This document shows, in pieces, positions 8,492 through 18,299 of a stretch of 64,000 nucleotides of DNA (positions are counted from its first letter, which is position 1; every line of letters starts with the position of its first letter). Below the pieces are notes generated by a model. The model was not told the origin of the DNA. It was given only the letters and a program-made list of their open reading frames with translations, and searched no databases. The DNA comes from Flectonema sp. DT1601 (Eukaryota; Euglenozoa; Diplonemea; Diplonemida; Diplonemidae), in contig OZ025832.1 in the NCBI GenBank assembly GCA_964019425.1, forward strand, positions 62,001 through 126,000, written 5' to 3'. The translations under genes were made by a program, and so were the position numbers.

Positions 8492-11400
8492 TTATCGGCA
8501 TTTACCTTTACAGCTGCATTTTGAATCCCAAAGTTCTTTAACAATTTGAATTAGATAAGGCATTGCAAGATCTTGCTGTTGATTTCTCCATGCGAGTTCC
8601 AAAGCAACATCTGGTTGAGTGTTGTCGAAACAACTGTAAAGTGCAGCAGCATAACATTCATAAAGTTTGTTGTCGATGTAGTAGCGAAGAAGTTTTTCGA
8701 CTATCTGAGGACTTTCCGAAGCAGCAGCGAAGTCTGTCGCATCTTTGAAAAGTTTATCACTCAATGCTGCATCCACAGCTTCTTGATAGTGACCTGTTCT
8801 TGATAATAACCAAGTCCCTACTCTTCTCATCTCTATGAGCTGATGTTTTATTAGTTTACCAGACATGTCTGTTGGGTTGTAGTTTCCACATTCTGTCAAA
8901 CTAATTTTCAATTCTTCGTAGTTTTCTTCTTCAATGAATAATTCATTCAATGCTTGATTAACTCCTTTACTGTTTACCTGTTGTACTTTTAACATCCAAT
9001 CTTTTATAACTGATACGCTATCAAACCTTTGAGCAACACTAACAATTCTGTCTGGGTTCACCCTACTCTGAACAGTCGCTAGTAGTCTATTTATAAGTTC
9101 TGGGTGTTCTTGTAAGCAAAGAGTTACAGCACCATAGATAAGCTCTAAAACTGTTGTTTTTTTACAACATTCGAGGAATATATCTTCAGTGGAAGAACTC
9201 CAATGCCCCTGACTACCAGGATGGTCGAGTACAACTCGCAACGCTGAATCGTAGTCTTCACAAGTAATAAGTAAGAAAACGACATCCCTGAACAAATGTA
9301 ACTTTTCACAAATAGTCAGAATTTCAGTACGAGATATTTTACTGTGGTACAGTCTGAGGTACTCCGATAGCATTTCAGGATTGTGACGTGCATACATCTT
9401 TGCTAAATGAGTAAATATCCCAGCATGGGTATGCTCACTCTGTAATGCGGTTCTCAGTAATGACTGGACCTCAGTAATATATCCAAGCTTCTCAAAATAA
9501 TCACAACACGGAACCAACTCACTCGGTACGATCACCAAATGCTGAGCTGCCATCTGTGCGAGTCTCAACTCGTTTTCATCAACACATTTAAAGCAAACCT
9601 CTGTCCAAGTTTTTGTACTGGAAGCTTTCTGTGCAGAATCCAATGCCTCCAAGTAACACTTTAACTGAAGTAAAGTCGAAGCAAGACGAGCATAGTTGTG
9701 ATCCGCGGCGTAGAGTACTCTGGCTGAATCAAAAAGGTTTTCATCATATAAACGGTCACCTGCTGATGTTAGATTTGCTAAGTGAGAAGTTGCAAGAATC
9801 TCTTGTAAGTCAGTGAACCTCTCGAGTTTTGATAAAGTGTAAGCAAGTTCTGTATCAGCCGTCTGCATGAAGTTCATGTCACCAGAAGTAGAAGTACTTC
9901 TCGCAGCGTATAGATAGTTTACTAGCGCGTTTCTGCTTTCTGTTGTTGAGGCTAAGCTAACGGCGTCCTTTATCACGCTCCAGTCTTCTGCGCGTTTCAA
10001 CCAATCCAATGCTTCAGGTAGTTGAGAATCGTCATCACTTTTCCTAAGTAAGTGCTGACCAAATATCTTCCAACACTCTTTCGTTGAAGATTTATTTGCT
10101 AATTCTCTCGCACGATCTTCGCTCTTCAAATTATCAAGAACGACAGACATAGCTTTTGCGTCACCGTCTGTCTCGTGTTGGTAGATTGAGATTGCTTCTT
10201 CGTACATTTTCTTTTTTAAAGCAATTTTTGCCATTTCATTAACATCAAAATGTGTTAACTTTCCAATGTAGTCCATTGCCTGTTCAGGTTTGTTTTGTAT
10301 TACAGTTAGAAGAAGAAGGTTTTGCAGATATCTATTTTCACAAAAAGCTGGATTCTTATTCACGACAATCAACTCATTCAAAACAGATAAGAGTTCAGTT
10401 GGCATGCCTGCCTGAAGGAAAGCTTTTACTGCAACTGATACTTCGCTTGGATTGCTTGCCTTTGGGATTACCACTTCAATCAAATACTTTATAAGTTCAT
10501 CTTTCTCTTGATTTGACAATACTTTCTTCCACAGCTCTGGATTCTGTCTTTTCATAAGGTAATCTGCCAAATCCTTCTCAAGTTCGATTCCGCGGTTGGC
10601 AGGATTTTCAGTCAGAGCCAAAATTCGATCATCCGCAGTGTCGGTAAAAGTTCCAGACTGGTATGCCAAGAACGCAGTTTTTGGATCTTTGTCTTCAGCG
10701 TATTGACCAACCTCAAGAGAATCGTAGTCACCGGCATGTGATGTCAAAAACGCCCTAGTCTTGGTTGGGTTGCTGGAATCGATGTATGTCTTTGCGAGTG
10801 TTGTTATTATAGTTGGGTTGCATTGTGGACTTCCAGACTGTTTTTCCATCCAAGGAATTGAAATTTTTATTTTGTTGCTTCCCCGAGAAGTGATTTCATG
10901 AATTAACTTTTCAATTTTTATCCTCCCAGCGTCAACCTTATCCAACAATGATAAAACGTATTCTTCATCAACACCAACATCGAATAATGCACCAATTATA
11001 TGATGAGTGTTTTCAGGATGTTTTTCAACTAAATATAAATCCAAGAATCGAAGGTTTCTCGAGGAACTTAAATGAACAATCAGAGGCTGCCACATTTGAT
11101 GTTTGTGGCAAACGTTAATAATCGGCCACGGATCTGTTAGTCGCAATTCAATCAAAGTCTGCAATACGGTATCAGCGTTGTAGAACTCTGACTCTCTAGT
11201 TTGACGCTCAACCTCAATGGTCTGACCGATACGAGCAGCGCATTCAATAAAAGTCGAATGTACAATTTCATCCTCAGAAGTGGAAATCGGAGATGAAGAA
11301 AGCAGCTGGTACAGAGATGAGTACGCTTTGTGATCCATAAAAGTTTTTATGACTAATTTTAAATCAACTTTTTCAATATTAGCAATCAACGCTTCAGCAC

Positions 11401-13492
11401 AAACTGCACTGTGATGCCTGTTAGAAACCAACAAAGAACTGACAAGTTCGATTCCCTGCTGGGACGGCAACAAGCGTATCAATTCAGGCAACCACTGGGG
11501 GGCACTTCCAGCGGATTGAACGGCGCATTTTTGAGCACCGAGCATGATGATTCTCTCTTGTTTTTCCTTTTCTGGTTCTGAGGCTTCAGATCTTTGAGAC
11601 AGCAGGAAGGCTTTACAGTATAATTTTAAAGCTCTTTGGAACAAACCAGCTTTTTCACAGAGATCTCCAATTTTTAAGCTGTCAAAGTGAGTGTACTTCA
11701 CACCATTTCCATTTCCAGATGTAAAAAGTGTTTCGACTGCTTGAGCAGGTGAATGAAGAAGACTAATTTCGAATAGCCTGGTCTGTAAATCAGCTTGGGA
11801 TACATTATTCGATTTGAGTATCCGAGTAAGGTAATCAGTACATTCACGGTAATGATTCTTTTCGATGAATAGCTGAGCTATCTGTAAAGGGTCAGTTGTT
11901 GTTACTTTGTCAACGAGGAGGGATGCGAATATTGCTGCACCTGCTGGATCAGTAACGATGCATTGCAATACGATTGCTTTCCAATCCGGATCGTATCCGT
12001 TGCTCACCTCACCATTAGTAGTCGTGCTCGCTACTTCGAGAGCTTTAGCATATTGACGTTTTTGAATTAGTATATTCAAGGTTTTTGATAAACACCCACA
12101 TTCTGTGTAAACCTTCAATGCTAAATCAGAGTCAAGGGTAAGCAATTTATCTCCTAATTGTTCTGAAGCAGTTATTTTATGAGTACCGAATAACGAATCG
12201 AGCATCACAACGCCACCTTGCTTAAGAAGAACAGTCTTCGCCAACTCAAGAGATTCAACGTGATTTAATTTCATTGGAGGAATATGTTCAATGAGAGAGT
12301 TGAAATAGATCATTGATGGCGGAGGTTGACCTGGACCATTTGGAAATCCTGCGAACAATTGCAATGTTTCAGCCGTACGAAGATCACACTCAGCAGGAGA
12401 ATTGATTACTTCATCAACAGCAGAAGCAATATCAGTTTTATTCATGTAGTCACGAACTCTTTGTAAGATCATAGTCTTTGCTTCTTTATAATGTCCGTAT
12501 GAAGTTGCTACTTCTAAGGCCTCAGGATTACCTTTTCCATGCTGATCCCTCACAACTCCAATTAAAGCTAAAGTATCAACGGAACATTTTAACACGTCTC
12601 CAGTAGTTGAGAATGCCAGCAGTCCACTCTTTTCATTTTGTACAGACGACATTATTTGCATTCCAGGTGCGAATGATGAAGTATAAATATGAGTCAGAGT
12701 AGACAAAGCAAACATCTGAAGTTCACCTTCTCTGGTAACTATCGATAAAATGCTTCCAACAGTAGTGATACAGATGGGTTGATCTCCTTCGTTTTTAAAT
12801 GATAAGTTTTGAGCCTTTGATTGATATGTCGTAGTAGTTACTTTTGGCATCGGCATCTCAACAGCGAAGATCTTTTCTGCTTCTGCCGTGACCATTATAG
12901 TTGAGTTGTTTAAGTTGATGAACTTACCGCAGGATCTTTCCATTTTACGACCTGTTTTTTTATCGGTGCTGTAGACTTGCATTTCTCTCATTTGAGTATC
13001 TTTATGTTCAGAAGTCAGTAATAACCAACTACAAGTCTTATCAGATTGATAGTTAACGATGTTGTGATGTTTGCGAGTTTCTCGATCGCGTTCAAACATT
13101 TTTTTTGGTTTATCAGATGTCGGTGACCAATGAAACATCCAGGTATCAGTTGCGATACCAACTAACTGATCTGTAATCCAGGTGACATGAACAACGTTTG
13201 CTGATAGTGTACACGATCCAACCTTTTCTTTTTTTGACAAGTCGAATACCTGAACTGTCTTTTCTGATTGCAATGCTAACTGTCTTCTTGAAGGATTCAT
13301 TACCGCGCTTTCAACAGCTGCTGGTTGCTTAGAGTATGAAAAATCTGATAAATCCACAACTGTCACCCCTGGTTCATCCGAACCTCTCCTCACAGTTATA
13401 AACTTTGAACTAGTTGAGCGAATCGTTTCATTATTTATGTCGTCCGTAAATTCGGCAAAGCTAAATGCTTTCTCCGTTGTGACCACCGCCAT
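8492..13492 (-). CDS. CLTC: Clathrin heavy chain
   Basis: The frame is 1666 codons long without an intron, matching the usual length of about 1675. The start at the ATG 13492 is chosen because the following residues align with the family N-terminus (AFSFAEF... then SSKFITVR and the NPSRRQLALQ strand). The frame also runs upstream through a hydrophobic non-conserved stretch, probably 5' UTR or intron. Residues 1 to about 330 form the seven-bladed beta-propeller that binds adaptor clathrin-box peptides. The remainder is the alpha-solenoid of clathrin heavy chain repeats (for example NRLLATVQSRVNPDRIVSVA), ending with PYLIQIVKELW at the trimerisation region. The usual Gln/Pro-rich tail is absent: the frame stops after about ten further residues rich in Lys and Cys, next to a GTAAAT donor-like site, so one more small exon is possible. 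It forms coats for endocytosis and Golgi traffic. Confidence 0.97.
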   Translation of the reverse strand: MAVVTTEKAFSFAEFTDDINNETIRSTSSKFITVRRGSDEPGVTVVDLSDFSYSKQPAAVESAVMNPSRRQLALQSEKTVQVFDLSKKEKVGSCTLSANVVHVTWITDQLVGIATDTWMFHWSPTSDKPKKMFERDRETRKHHNIVNYQSDKTCSWLLLTSEHKDTQMREMQVYSTDKKTGRKMERSCGKFINLNNSTIMVTAEAEKIFAVEMPMPKVTTTTYQSKAQNLSFKNEGDQPICITTVGSILSIVTREGELQMFALSTLTHIYTSSFAPGMQIMSSVQNEKSGLLAFSTTGDVLKCSVDTLALIGVVRDQHGKGNPEALEVATSYGHYKEAKTMILQRVRDYMNKTDIASAVDEVINSPAECDLRTAETLQLFAGFPNGPGQPPPSMIYFNSLIEHIPPMKLNHVESLELAKTVLLKQGGVVMLDSLFGTHKITASEQLGDKLLTLDSDLALKVYTECGCLSKTLNILIQKRQYAKALEVASTTTNGEVSNGYDPDWKAIVLQCIVTDPAGAAIFASLLVDKVTTTDPLQIAQLFIEKNHYRECTDYLTRILKSNNVSQADLQTRLFEISLLHSPAQAVETLFTSGNGNGVKYTHFDSLKIGDLCEKAGLFQRALKLYCKAFLLSQRSEASEPEKEKQERIIMLGAQKCAVQSAGSAPQWLPELIRLLPSQQGIELVSSLLVSNRHHSAVCAEALIANIEKVDLKLVIKTFMDHKAYSSLYQLLSSSPISTSEDEIVHSTFIECAARIGQTIEVERQTRESEFYNADTVLQTLIELRLTDPWPIINVCHKHQMWQPLIVHLSSSRNLRFLDLYLVEKHPENTHHIIGALFDVGVDEEYVLSLLDKVDAGRIKIEKLIHEITSRGSNKIKISIPWMEKQSGSPQCNPTIITTLAKTYIDSSNPTKTRAFLTSHAGDYDSLEVGQYAEDKDPKTAFLAYQSGTFTDTADDRILALTENPANRGIELEKDLADYLMKRQNPELWKKVLSNQEKDELIKYLIEVVIPKASNPSEVSVAVKAFLQAGMPTELLSVLNELIVVNKNPAFCENRYLQNLLLLTVIQNKPEQAMDYIGKLTHFDVNEMAKIALKKKMYEEAISIYQHETDGDAKAMSVVLDNLKSEDRARELANKSSTKECWKIFGQHLLRKSDDDSQLPEALDWLKRAEDWSVIKDAVSLASTTESRNALVNYLYAARSTSTSGDMNFMQTADTELAYTLSKLERFTDLQEILATSHLANLTSAGDRLYDENLFDSARVLYAADHNYARLASTLLQLKCYLEALDSAQKASSTKTWTEVCFKCVDENELRLAQMAAQHLVIVPSELVPCCDYFEKLGYITEVQSLLRTALQSEHTHAGIFTHLAKMYARHNPEMLSEYLRLYHSKISRTEILTICEKLHLFRDVVFLLITCEDYDSALRVVLDHPGSQGHWSSSTEDIFLECCKKTTVLELIYGAVTLCLQEHPELINRLLATVQSRVNPDRIVSVAQRFDSVSVIKDWMLKVQQVNSKGVNQALNELFIEEENYEELKISLTECGNYNPTDMSGKLIKHQLIEMRRVGTWLLSRTGHYQEAVDAALSDKLFKDATDFAAASESPQIVEKLLRYYIDNKLYECYAAALYSCFDNTQPDVALELAWRNQQQDLAMPYLIQIVKELWDSKCSCKGKCR

Positions 13493-13714
13493 TAGGTTGT
13501 GGTCAATTAAGTTCTGATATGAGAAGTTACAAATAACATCAAAGAAATAGCAACAAAAAATACAACAAAAAAGCTCCCACAACATCACAACCTGTAAAAG
13601 AAGAAGTAACATTATAACTTAAGCCGTGTTGTTCTTCCTTTTATTGTTGTCCTTATCATGAGAACATATAAATACAATAACAAAACAACAGGTACAATAA
13701 GACAATAAAATTAA

Positions 13715-14620
13715 TCAGAGTCTTAAGGGAGAAGACTTAACTGATGTAAGGTAGTAATCAAAAGGTGGCGATGCTGTTGATTGAGAATTCAAAGCAGTTT
13801 GATGTCGAAGTCGAGCGATGTCGGCTTCTTGACGTGTTTGCTCAAATTCATGAATTGTTGATACCCTCTCACGTGCCCAAGCCACATCATCATGAACTTG
13901 TTGAAGTTGTTGTTCTCTGTTTGCAGTGGGAGAGTAGCTGTCAGTTACTATTGAAGAGAGCCATGTGATTTTCTCATTCTTCGCATCTTTTAATCGAAAG
14001 TACAATGCATCAATAATTGAACTGTTGACTAACGACCAAGAGACCCATTCATCATAACTTAATCGACCATCACTGTTAGAGTCTGCCTCACGAAACAATT
14101 CACTACTACTCCAACAGGTGAACTCAATATCAGAGTTGGCTAAGCCTTCTCTTACATCTGTGTACTGACAGTAGCCTTTGCTACCAAAATCAAGTTTATG
14201 AAAAACTGTTCTCAACTTCTCCGTCAGTGATGGTGGTGCTCCAGTATCGAGTCCCTTTGCTCTGGCTTTTTTCTTACCAGAAACCCAAGTGATGGTCTCT
14301 CGTGGTGGTGGAATCATTCCCTTAGAGTCTGTGTGCCAAATACTGTCTGGTTGAAATGCGAATAATTGCAATCCGTCAGTGACCTGACCAGTTCCGTAAA
14401 TATCAATCCACCTACCGACTACAGAATCGAAAATCTGAAGAGCCTGCGTCTTAAAAGGGACATCGGCGTATCCGGTAGGACGATTAGCTCTGGCGCAAAC
14501 ATCGTAAACTGACTCAATACCGTTAACTAGTTCACTCATGCCAGGGCATAATGGGAATGTGAACTTTGTGTTGTATTTCTTACCATACAAATCAGCGGCT
14601 ACAAATATCGTAAACGGCAT
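13715..14620 (-). CDS. BILBO1-like EF-hand protein
   Basis: Single exon, 301 residues. The N-terminal about 105 residues (VAADLYGKK..., a FTFP strand, SELVNGIES, a RP loop, QIFDSVVGRWIDI, QLFAFQPDSIWH, IPPP) follow the order of conserved positions that I recall for the N-terminal ubiquitin-like domain of trypanosome BILBO1: VAAD, FP, SEL, YDEELNKWVDL, QLYVFQP, WH, IPP. Then come one degenerate EF-hand (about 145-160) and one canonical EF-hand (DSNSDGRLSYDE, about 182-193), and a Gln/Glu-rich helical stretch (about 235-275) that could be a short coiled coil. This order, NTD, two EF-hands, then coiled coil, is that of BILBO1, which builds the flagellar pocket collar. Here the coiled coil is much shorter than in BILBO1. 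A flagellar or basal-body role is inference. Confidence 0.65.
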   Translation of the reverse strand: MPFTIFVAADLYGKKYNTKFTFPLCPGMSELVNGIESVYDVCARANRPTGYADVPFKTQALQIFDSVVGRWIDIYGTGQVTDGLQLFAFQPDSIWHTDSKGMIPPPRETITWVSGKKKARAKGLDTGAPPSLTEKLRTVFHKLDFGSKGYCQYTDVREGLANSDIEFTCWSSSELFREADSNSDGRLSYDEWVSWSLVNSSIIDALYFRLKDAKNEKITWLSSIVTDSYSPTANREQQLQQVHDDVAWARERVSTIHEFEQTRQEADIARLRHQTALNSQSTASPPFDYYLTSVKSSPLRL

Positions 14621-15049
14621 GTTTTTTTTATATCAACTCTAAGTGAGATATATTTGAATACTTTTTTTTTCTAATATGAGAAAATTAAGTGAAGACCAGT
14701 GAGATTTATAAAAAAATCAACGTCACGTTATTCCGACGAACTTCCTTCCTTCCGAAGGATTACTATTTTTTTATGAAGAAAAATAAATCTTTTTATTCTT
14801 TATCAACTTTTCCATTATTTTTTAGGTAATGAAAAGAAATTTTTTTTTTTTAATGGGAAAAAGAAAAAGAAAAAATCATGAAATGAAATGAAATGAACTG
14901 ACGTCAGTACGCGCAATTATTTGAAACGATCTCATTTAAAAAGAAAGACTTGGAAGTGTACACTGTTTTAAACGTTTCTAACGACACGCTCGTTAAACCA
15001 GCGGAGAGAGGAATTCAGATGTTTTTTTTTTTTGTACCTACAAACCCAT
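14621..15049. other. Intergenic between BILBO1-like gene and the DIRS-type element
   Basis: AT-rich with T runs near 14661, 14840 and 15021. It should contain the promoter of the minus-strand gene. No other structure is seen. Confidence 0.5.
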
Positions 15050-15139
15050 TGTTCGGTAGAAAGAGAATTGTGGCAGCGTAACTACCTATTCCTTTATTAG
15101 GATTTTCTACCGGTTGCGCACAAACAAAAAATACACAAA

Positions 15140-15979
15140 ATGACTACTACGAGATATCATTGTGAACCTTCCACTGTTGAGTGGAGCACAATCACGGCGA
15201 GTGAGTGGCCTGCAGAAGTGCAGTGTCACCCACTCGAGGATGCTTGCATCTTTCCGAATTGCGACGAGTCTCATGTTGATGAGCTCGATTGCAAGAGATG
15301 CGGGCACCGTTGTTCTGTGCAGTGTCTGAATGAGACGCTCACGGAGAGGAATGCAGCGCCATTCCTCGTACATCGATCAAATTGGGTGTGTCCAATATGT
15401 GCCTGGCTGATGAGCAAAGGCGATCGTCTTCTCCCGTCAAAGATTGTTTGTCAGGAAGAAGAAGTACACAACGAGAAAAGATCAATTGATGAGGCCGATT
15501 GGGCTGGAATCAAGAGGATCAAAACCGATATTCGCCGCGTGACGACGTGGGGAACAACGATCGACAACGCGGTGGCCTTGGAGGCAATGTCCGTGAAGCT
15601 GGACACCCGTTATGGCCCGTTCCTTGAACGAGCGCGGGACGCGCCCACAAGGGAATCAACACACGAGAGCCGTGTATTGAATGAAGCGATTCAGGCGTTG
15701 CTGCCTGTAGCGTACCGCAGCAGCGACGTTAGAGATTCATTACAGGTAATGGTTACGAGGCTGGAAGCGTTGAGGTTGAGTCGACACGGACTTTCGCAGG
15801 AGGCTGTAATAGCGTTTCAGGAGTCTTTAAACGCGGTGGGACATGCGGAGATCACGGCGATGAAGTTCCGGAGTGCTCTGCTGGAAGCAGATTCCGCGGA
15901 TCGGAGATCGAAGGCAAAATCAGTGAAGACTGAAGCTTTCCGGTTGTCCAAGGGAGGGAAGTCCCGACATTCGCAATGA
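15140..15979 (+). CDS. DIRS-type element, first frame (gag position) with zinc cluster
   Basis: This 279-codon frame belongs to the fossil element. It has a cysteine/histidine-rich cluster between about residues 28 and 93 with PHD- or RING-like spacing, then a mostly helical, charged second half. The place at the left of the recombinase frame is that of gag in DIRS elements, but no capsid fold can be recognised from sequence alone. It is listed as part of the mobile element at 15050-17550, not as a host gene. Confidence 0.65.
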   Translation: MTTTRYHCEPSTVEWSTITASEWPAEVQCHPLEDACIFPNCDESHVDELDCKRCGHRCSVQCLNETLTERNAAPFLVHRSNWVCPICAWLMSKGDRLLPSKIVCQEEEVHNEKRSIDEADWAGIKRIKTDIRRVTTWGTTIDNAVALEAMSVKLDTRYGPFLERARDAPTRESTHESRVLNEAIQALLPVAYRSSDVRDSLQVMVTRLEALRLSRHGLSQEAVIAFQESLNAVGHAEITAMKFRSALLEADSADRRSKAKSVKTEAFRLSKGGKSRHSQ

Positions 15980-16903
15980 ATGTTACCCACGGTGGTAGGG
16001 AAGCTTCGGGGTCGTCCGCAAAAACCTCAACCAACCATCTCCGATGTTGGGGAGCTTCAAATTCTACGGGAAAGAGTGAAGACGGCTACTCTGGCGTGCT
16101 ATGCCCCCAAGACTGTAGAGTCCATCAAATCCGTGATGGGTCAGTGGGCCAGGTTCCACAACCAAGTGTTGAAGGTCGAACCGGAGTTGGAGGAAGAGGA
16201 ATCGTTCACTCTCTGGATTCAGCTGAAGAGGGAAGCCGGCGACATCTCGACCGATTCGGCGAGACAATACTTCGTTTGTCGTGCGATGGCTGCAATTGCA
16301 GAGCAGGATGCGTACCGACGATTTCTGCTTCGCGAGTCACGCGAGTGGGAGAGACGACAGACCATGCTTGCGAAGATACCGACTCCGGACATGATTCGAA
16401 GTGTGGTTTTCGACAACTCGACTACCCTGGTGAGGCCAAAAGTTGCATTAGCGTGTCAGTGGATGCTTGCTTGTCGGTTTCGGGATCTCGAACTTCTCTG
16501 CGTTCATCACATTCGTACAATCAAAGGGAATCAGACGTTGATCACTCTTGTAGCGGGAAAGACGGACATCAGGGCCCAAGGACAGGGTCTATTGATCAAT
16601 ACGACCGGTCCGTTTTTCCAGATTCTGAGACGTTGGCTGACTACACTGCAGGGCGACAGCCAAATCTTTCCAGGTTTGACACTATCCAACTACAACGCGT
16701 TTTTGAAGAGGCGTATCGCGACGACCTCGCATTATGTCAGACATTCCGCACTAGGTTTTGTCGCGACAAAGATAGGACAGGACGCAGCTCAGACCTTGGC
16801 CAGGCACAAGTCCGACGTGTCAACGCTCAAATACATTCCTCACGAGACCTGGAAGGGCACGAAGAACTCCCTACAGCCGACAGACCTGCTGCAGAAGATT
16901 TGA
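15980..16903 (+). CDS. DIRS-type element, tyrosine recombinase
   Basis: The frame has 307 codons. The catalytic pattern of tyrosine recombinases can be seen: an Arg in CRFRDLELL, the HxxR box as SHYVRHSALGF, a following His in LARHKSDVS and a Tyr in STLKYI. In DIRS elements this enzyme inserts the circular cDNA in place of a DDE integrase. It directly follows the first frame and lies wholly inside the longer RT frame in another phase. Confidence 0.8.
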   Translation: MLPTVVGKLRGRPQKPQPTISDVGELQILRERVKTATLACYAPKTVESIKSVMGQWARFHNQVLKVEPELEEEESFTLWIQLKREAGDISTDSARQYFVCRAMAAIAEQDAYRRFLLRESREWERRQTMLAKIPTPDMIRSVVFDNSTTLVRPKVALACQWMLACRFRDLELLCVHHIRTIKGNQTLITLVAGKTDIRAQGQGLLINTTGPFFQILRRWLTTLQGDSQIFPGLTLSNYNAFLKRRIATTSHYVRHSALGFVATKIGQDAAQTLARHKSDVSTLKYIPHETWKGTKNSLQPTDLLQKI

Positions 16904-17550
16904 ACGTGGATATCTGGCCTAGAGGGATGTCTTCACTCGAATGTGCGATGGATGATTATGGATATGCAGACTCTTTTTCCGAATGGCTCGATGAAGCAGG
17001 CGTTCCGCGTGCAAGGAGGGCTTGTTATGAAGGGGAGATCGCTTCGTCACCTCTGACTCATATTGATTTAGATTCATTTCTGCACGACTATCCAGAGTGC
17101 AAAGACAATTTTAAATGGATTTTAGACGTTGGTGGGCACATCACATCCTTAAAAAAAGGTGCAATGGGTCCTCCGAACAAACTACTAGAGCCTCATGTTC
17201 AACGCTTAATTGACCTTGACATTGCTGAATCGATTCCACATTCGTGTAAAAGCCGTATTCTGAGTGGTGCCTTCTGTGTCAAAAAGAAACAACCTGGAGC
17301 TCTTCGTTTTATTTTGAACCCAAAAGGGGTCAATAAAGCACTGGACGGTGTCGTCATTCCCAAGTGTGCTTTGCCTTCGTATCAGACTATTCGCAACACG
17401 ATAATGAGTTCTGAGTGGATTTCACAGTTTGATTTTAAATCGTTTTACTTTCAATTTCTACTTCCTACGGAGATAAGAAACATCTTTGGATTTCGAGTTG
17501 GTAATCGTCTGTTACGTATGAAACGAGCACCTATGGGATTCAAGTAGAAC

Positions 17551-18180
17551 GCAGACAGAATCTTGCCGCACGTCCGACTACATCAAGAGTTTCTTTCAGA
17601 TCATCACTCAAAACACATAATCAATACATAAACACAGACATTTCGGATGAATGGGAAAGGTTTTTTTTTTTTTTTTTTTTCTATAATATAAGTAGAAAAT
17701 AGTTGAAGAGGCCGATGCAAGTCAATGGTGCAATAATATTTTATTTTATTTTACATTGTATAAAAATAAAAAAAAACATGTCCAAAATCAGCAGGCGAAA
17801 TACTACACATCGAAGTTAGGGAAACTATTCAATATTTATCAAAGATAAATACCAACATTAGTGTTCTGCACAGTGACGCAATTTACTGTTAGAACCAATC
17901 ACATCCCTCTGTCTCTTGTTAAGCAAATAAAAAAAAAAAAAATAAAAAAAATTTCAAATCTCTTTTATTTTTTTTTTTATTTTCATTTGGCGACTATGTC
18001 AGCAACAACAACAAAAAAAAAAGGAGCGAGAAAACCGATTTCACATAAAAATACGGCGAAAGGAGTTATTTTTTTATTTTATTTTTTTTATATTTCAAAA
18101 AACTCCATTGTAACATTAAAAAAAAGAAAAAAAGTATAATTTAACAATCTGTTATTTATTTATTTATTTACGAAGCCTAG
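17551..18180. other. Intergenic next to the retroelement, A/T runs
   Basis: Low complexity with T/A runs at about 17660-17683, 17929-17950 and 17966-17980. A plus-strand frame near 17861-18139 is made mainly of these runs and is not credible as a gene. Confidence 0.5.
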
Positions 18181-18275
18181 GAAGCCAAAAGCCAGGAAGG
18201 AAAGCTCACAGAGTAACAGTTATATCGCTACCAGCAACCGTGAGACTCTCACAGACGATAAGAGACGTAGAATAA
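18181..18275 (+). repeat. Dispersed repeat, family C, copy 1
   Basis: Shares with 63090-63150 a block ending in ACTCTCACAGACGA followed by AAGAGACGTAGA, with a weaker match upstream (GAAGCCAAAAGCCAGG... against GAAGTCAAGGCAGCC..., then AGCTCAC). The orientation is the same. Two copies 45 kb apart indicate a dispersed repeat of at least 60-90 bases; its type is unknown. Confidence 0.6.
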
Positions 18276-18299
18276 CCGTTAAAGCCGGGAGAGGGGGAC

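Larger units (their letters stand above)
15050..17550 (+). mobile_element. DIRS-type tyrosine-recombinase retrotransposon, incomplete fossil
   Basis: This plus-strand element is visibly richer in G and C than the host DNA around it, at least to about 16900. Parts seen: a first reading frame at 15140-15979 with a Cys-rich, PHD/RING-like zinc cluster (CKRCGH, CSVQC, CPIC), in the position of the gag frame; a tyrosine recombinase frame at 15980-16903; and a long frame at 15976-17547 that overlaps the recombinase frame completely and ends in the N-terminal part of a reverse transcriptase domain. A recombinase frame nested in the start of the RT frame is how I recall Dictyostelium DIRS-1. The element is broken and incomplete, with about one or two breaks, and RNase H and a right terminal repeat are not seen. 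The well-preserved first frames suggest that it is not very old. Confidence 0.8.

Noticed and set aside
10585-10600. B-box-like AGTTCGATTCC strings inside the clathrin and SWI3-like genes
   Set aside because: They arise from ordinary codons (Gly-Ile-Glu-Leu on the other strand) and have no A box, which also lowers the value of lone B-box hits at 8386 and 30370.
17861-18139. Plus-strand frame after the retroelement
   Set aside because: Composed of A/T runs and microsatellite-like sequence.
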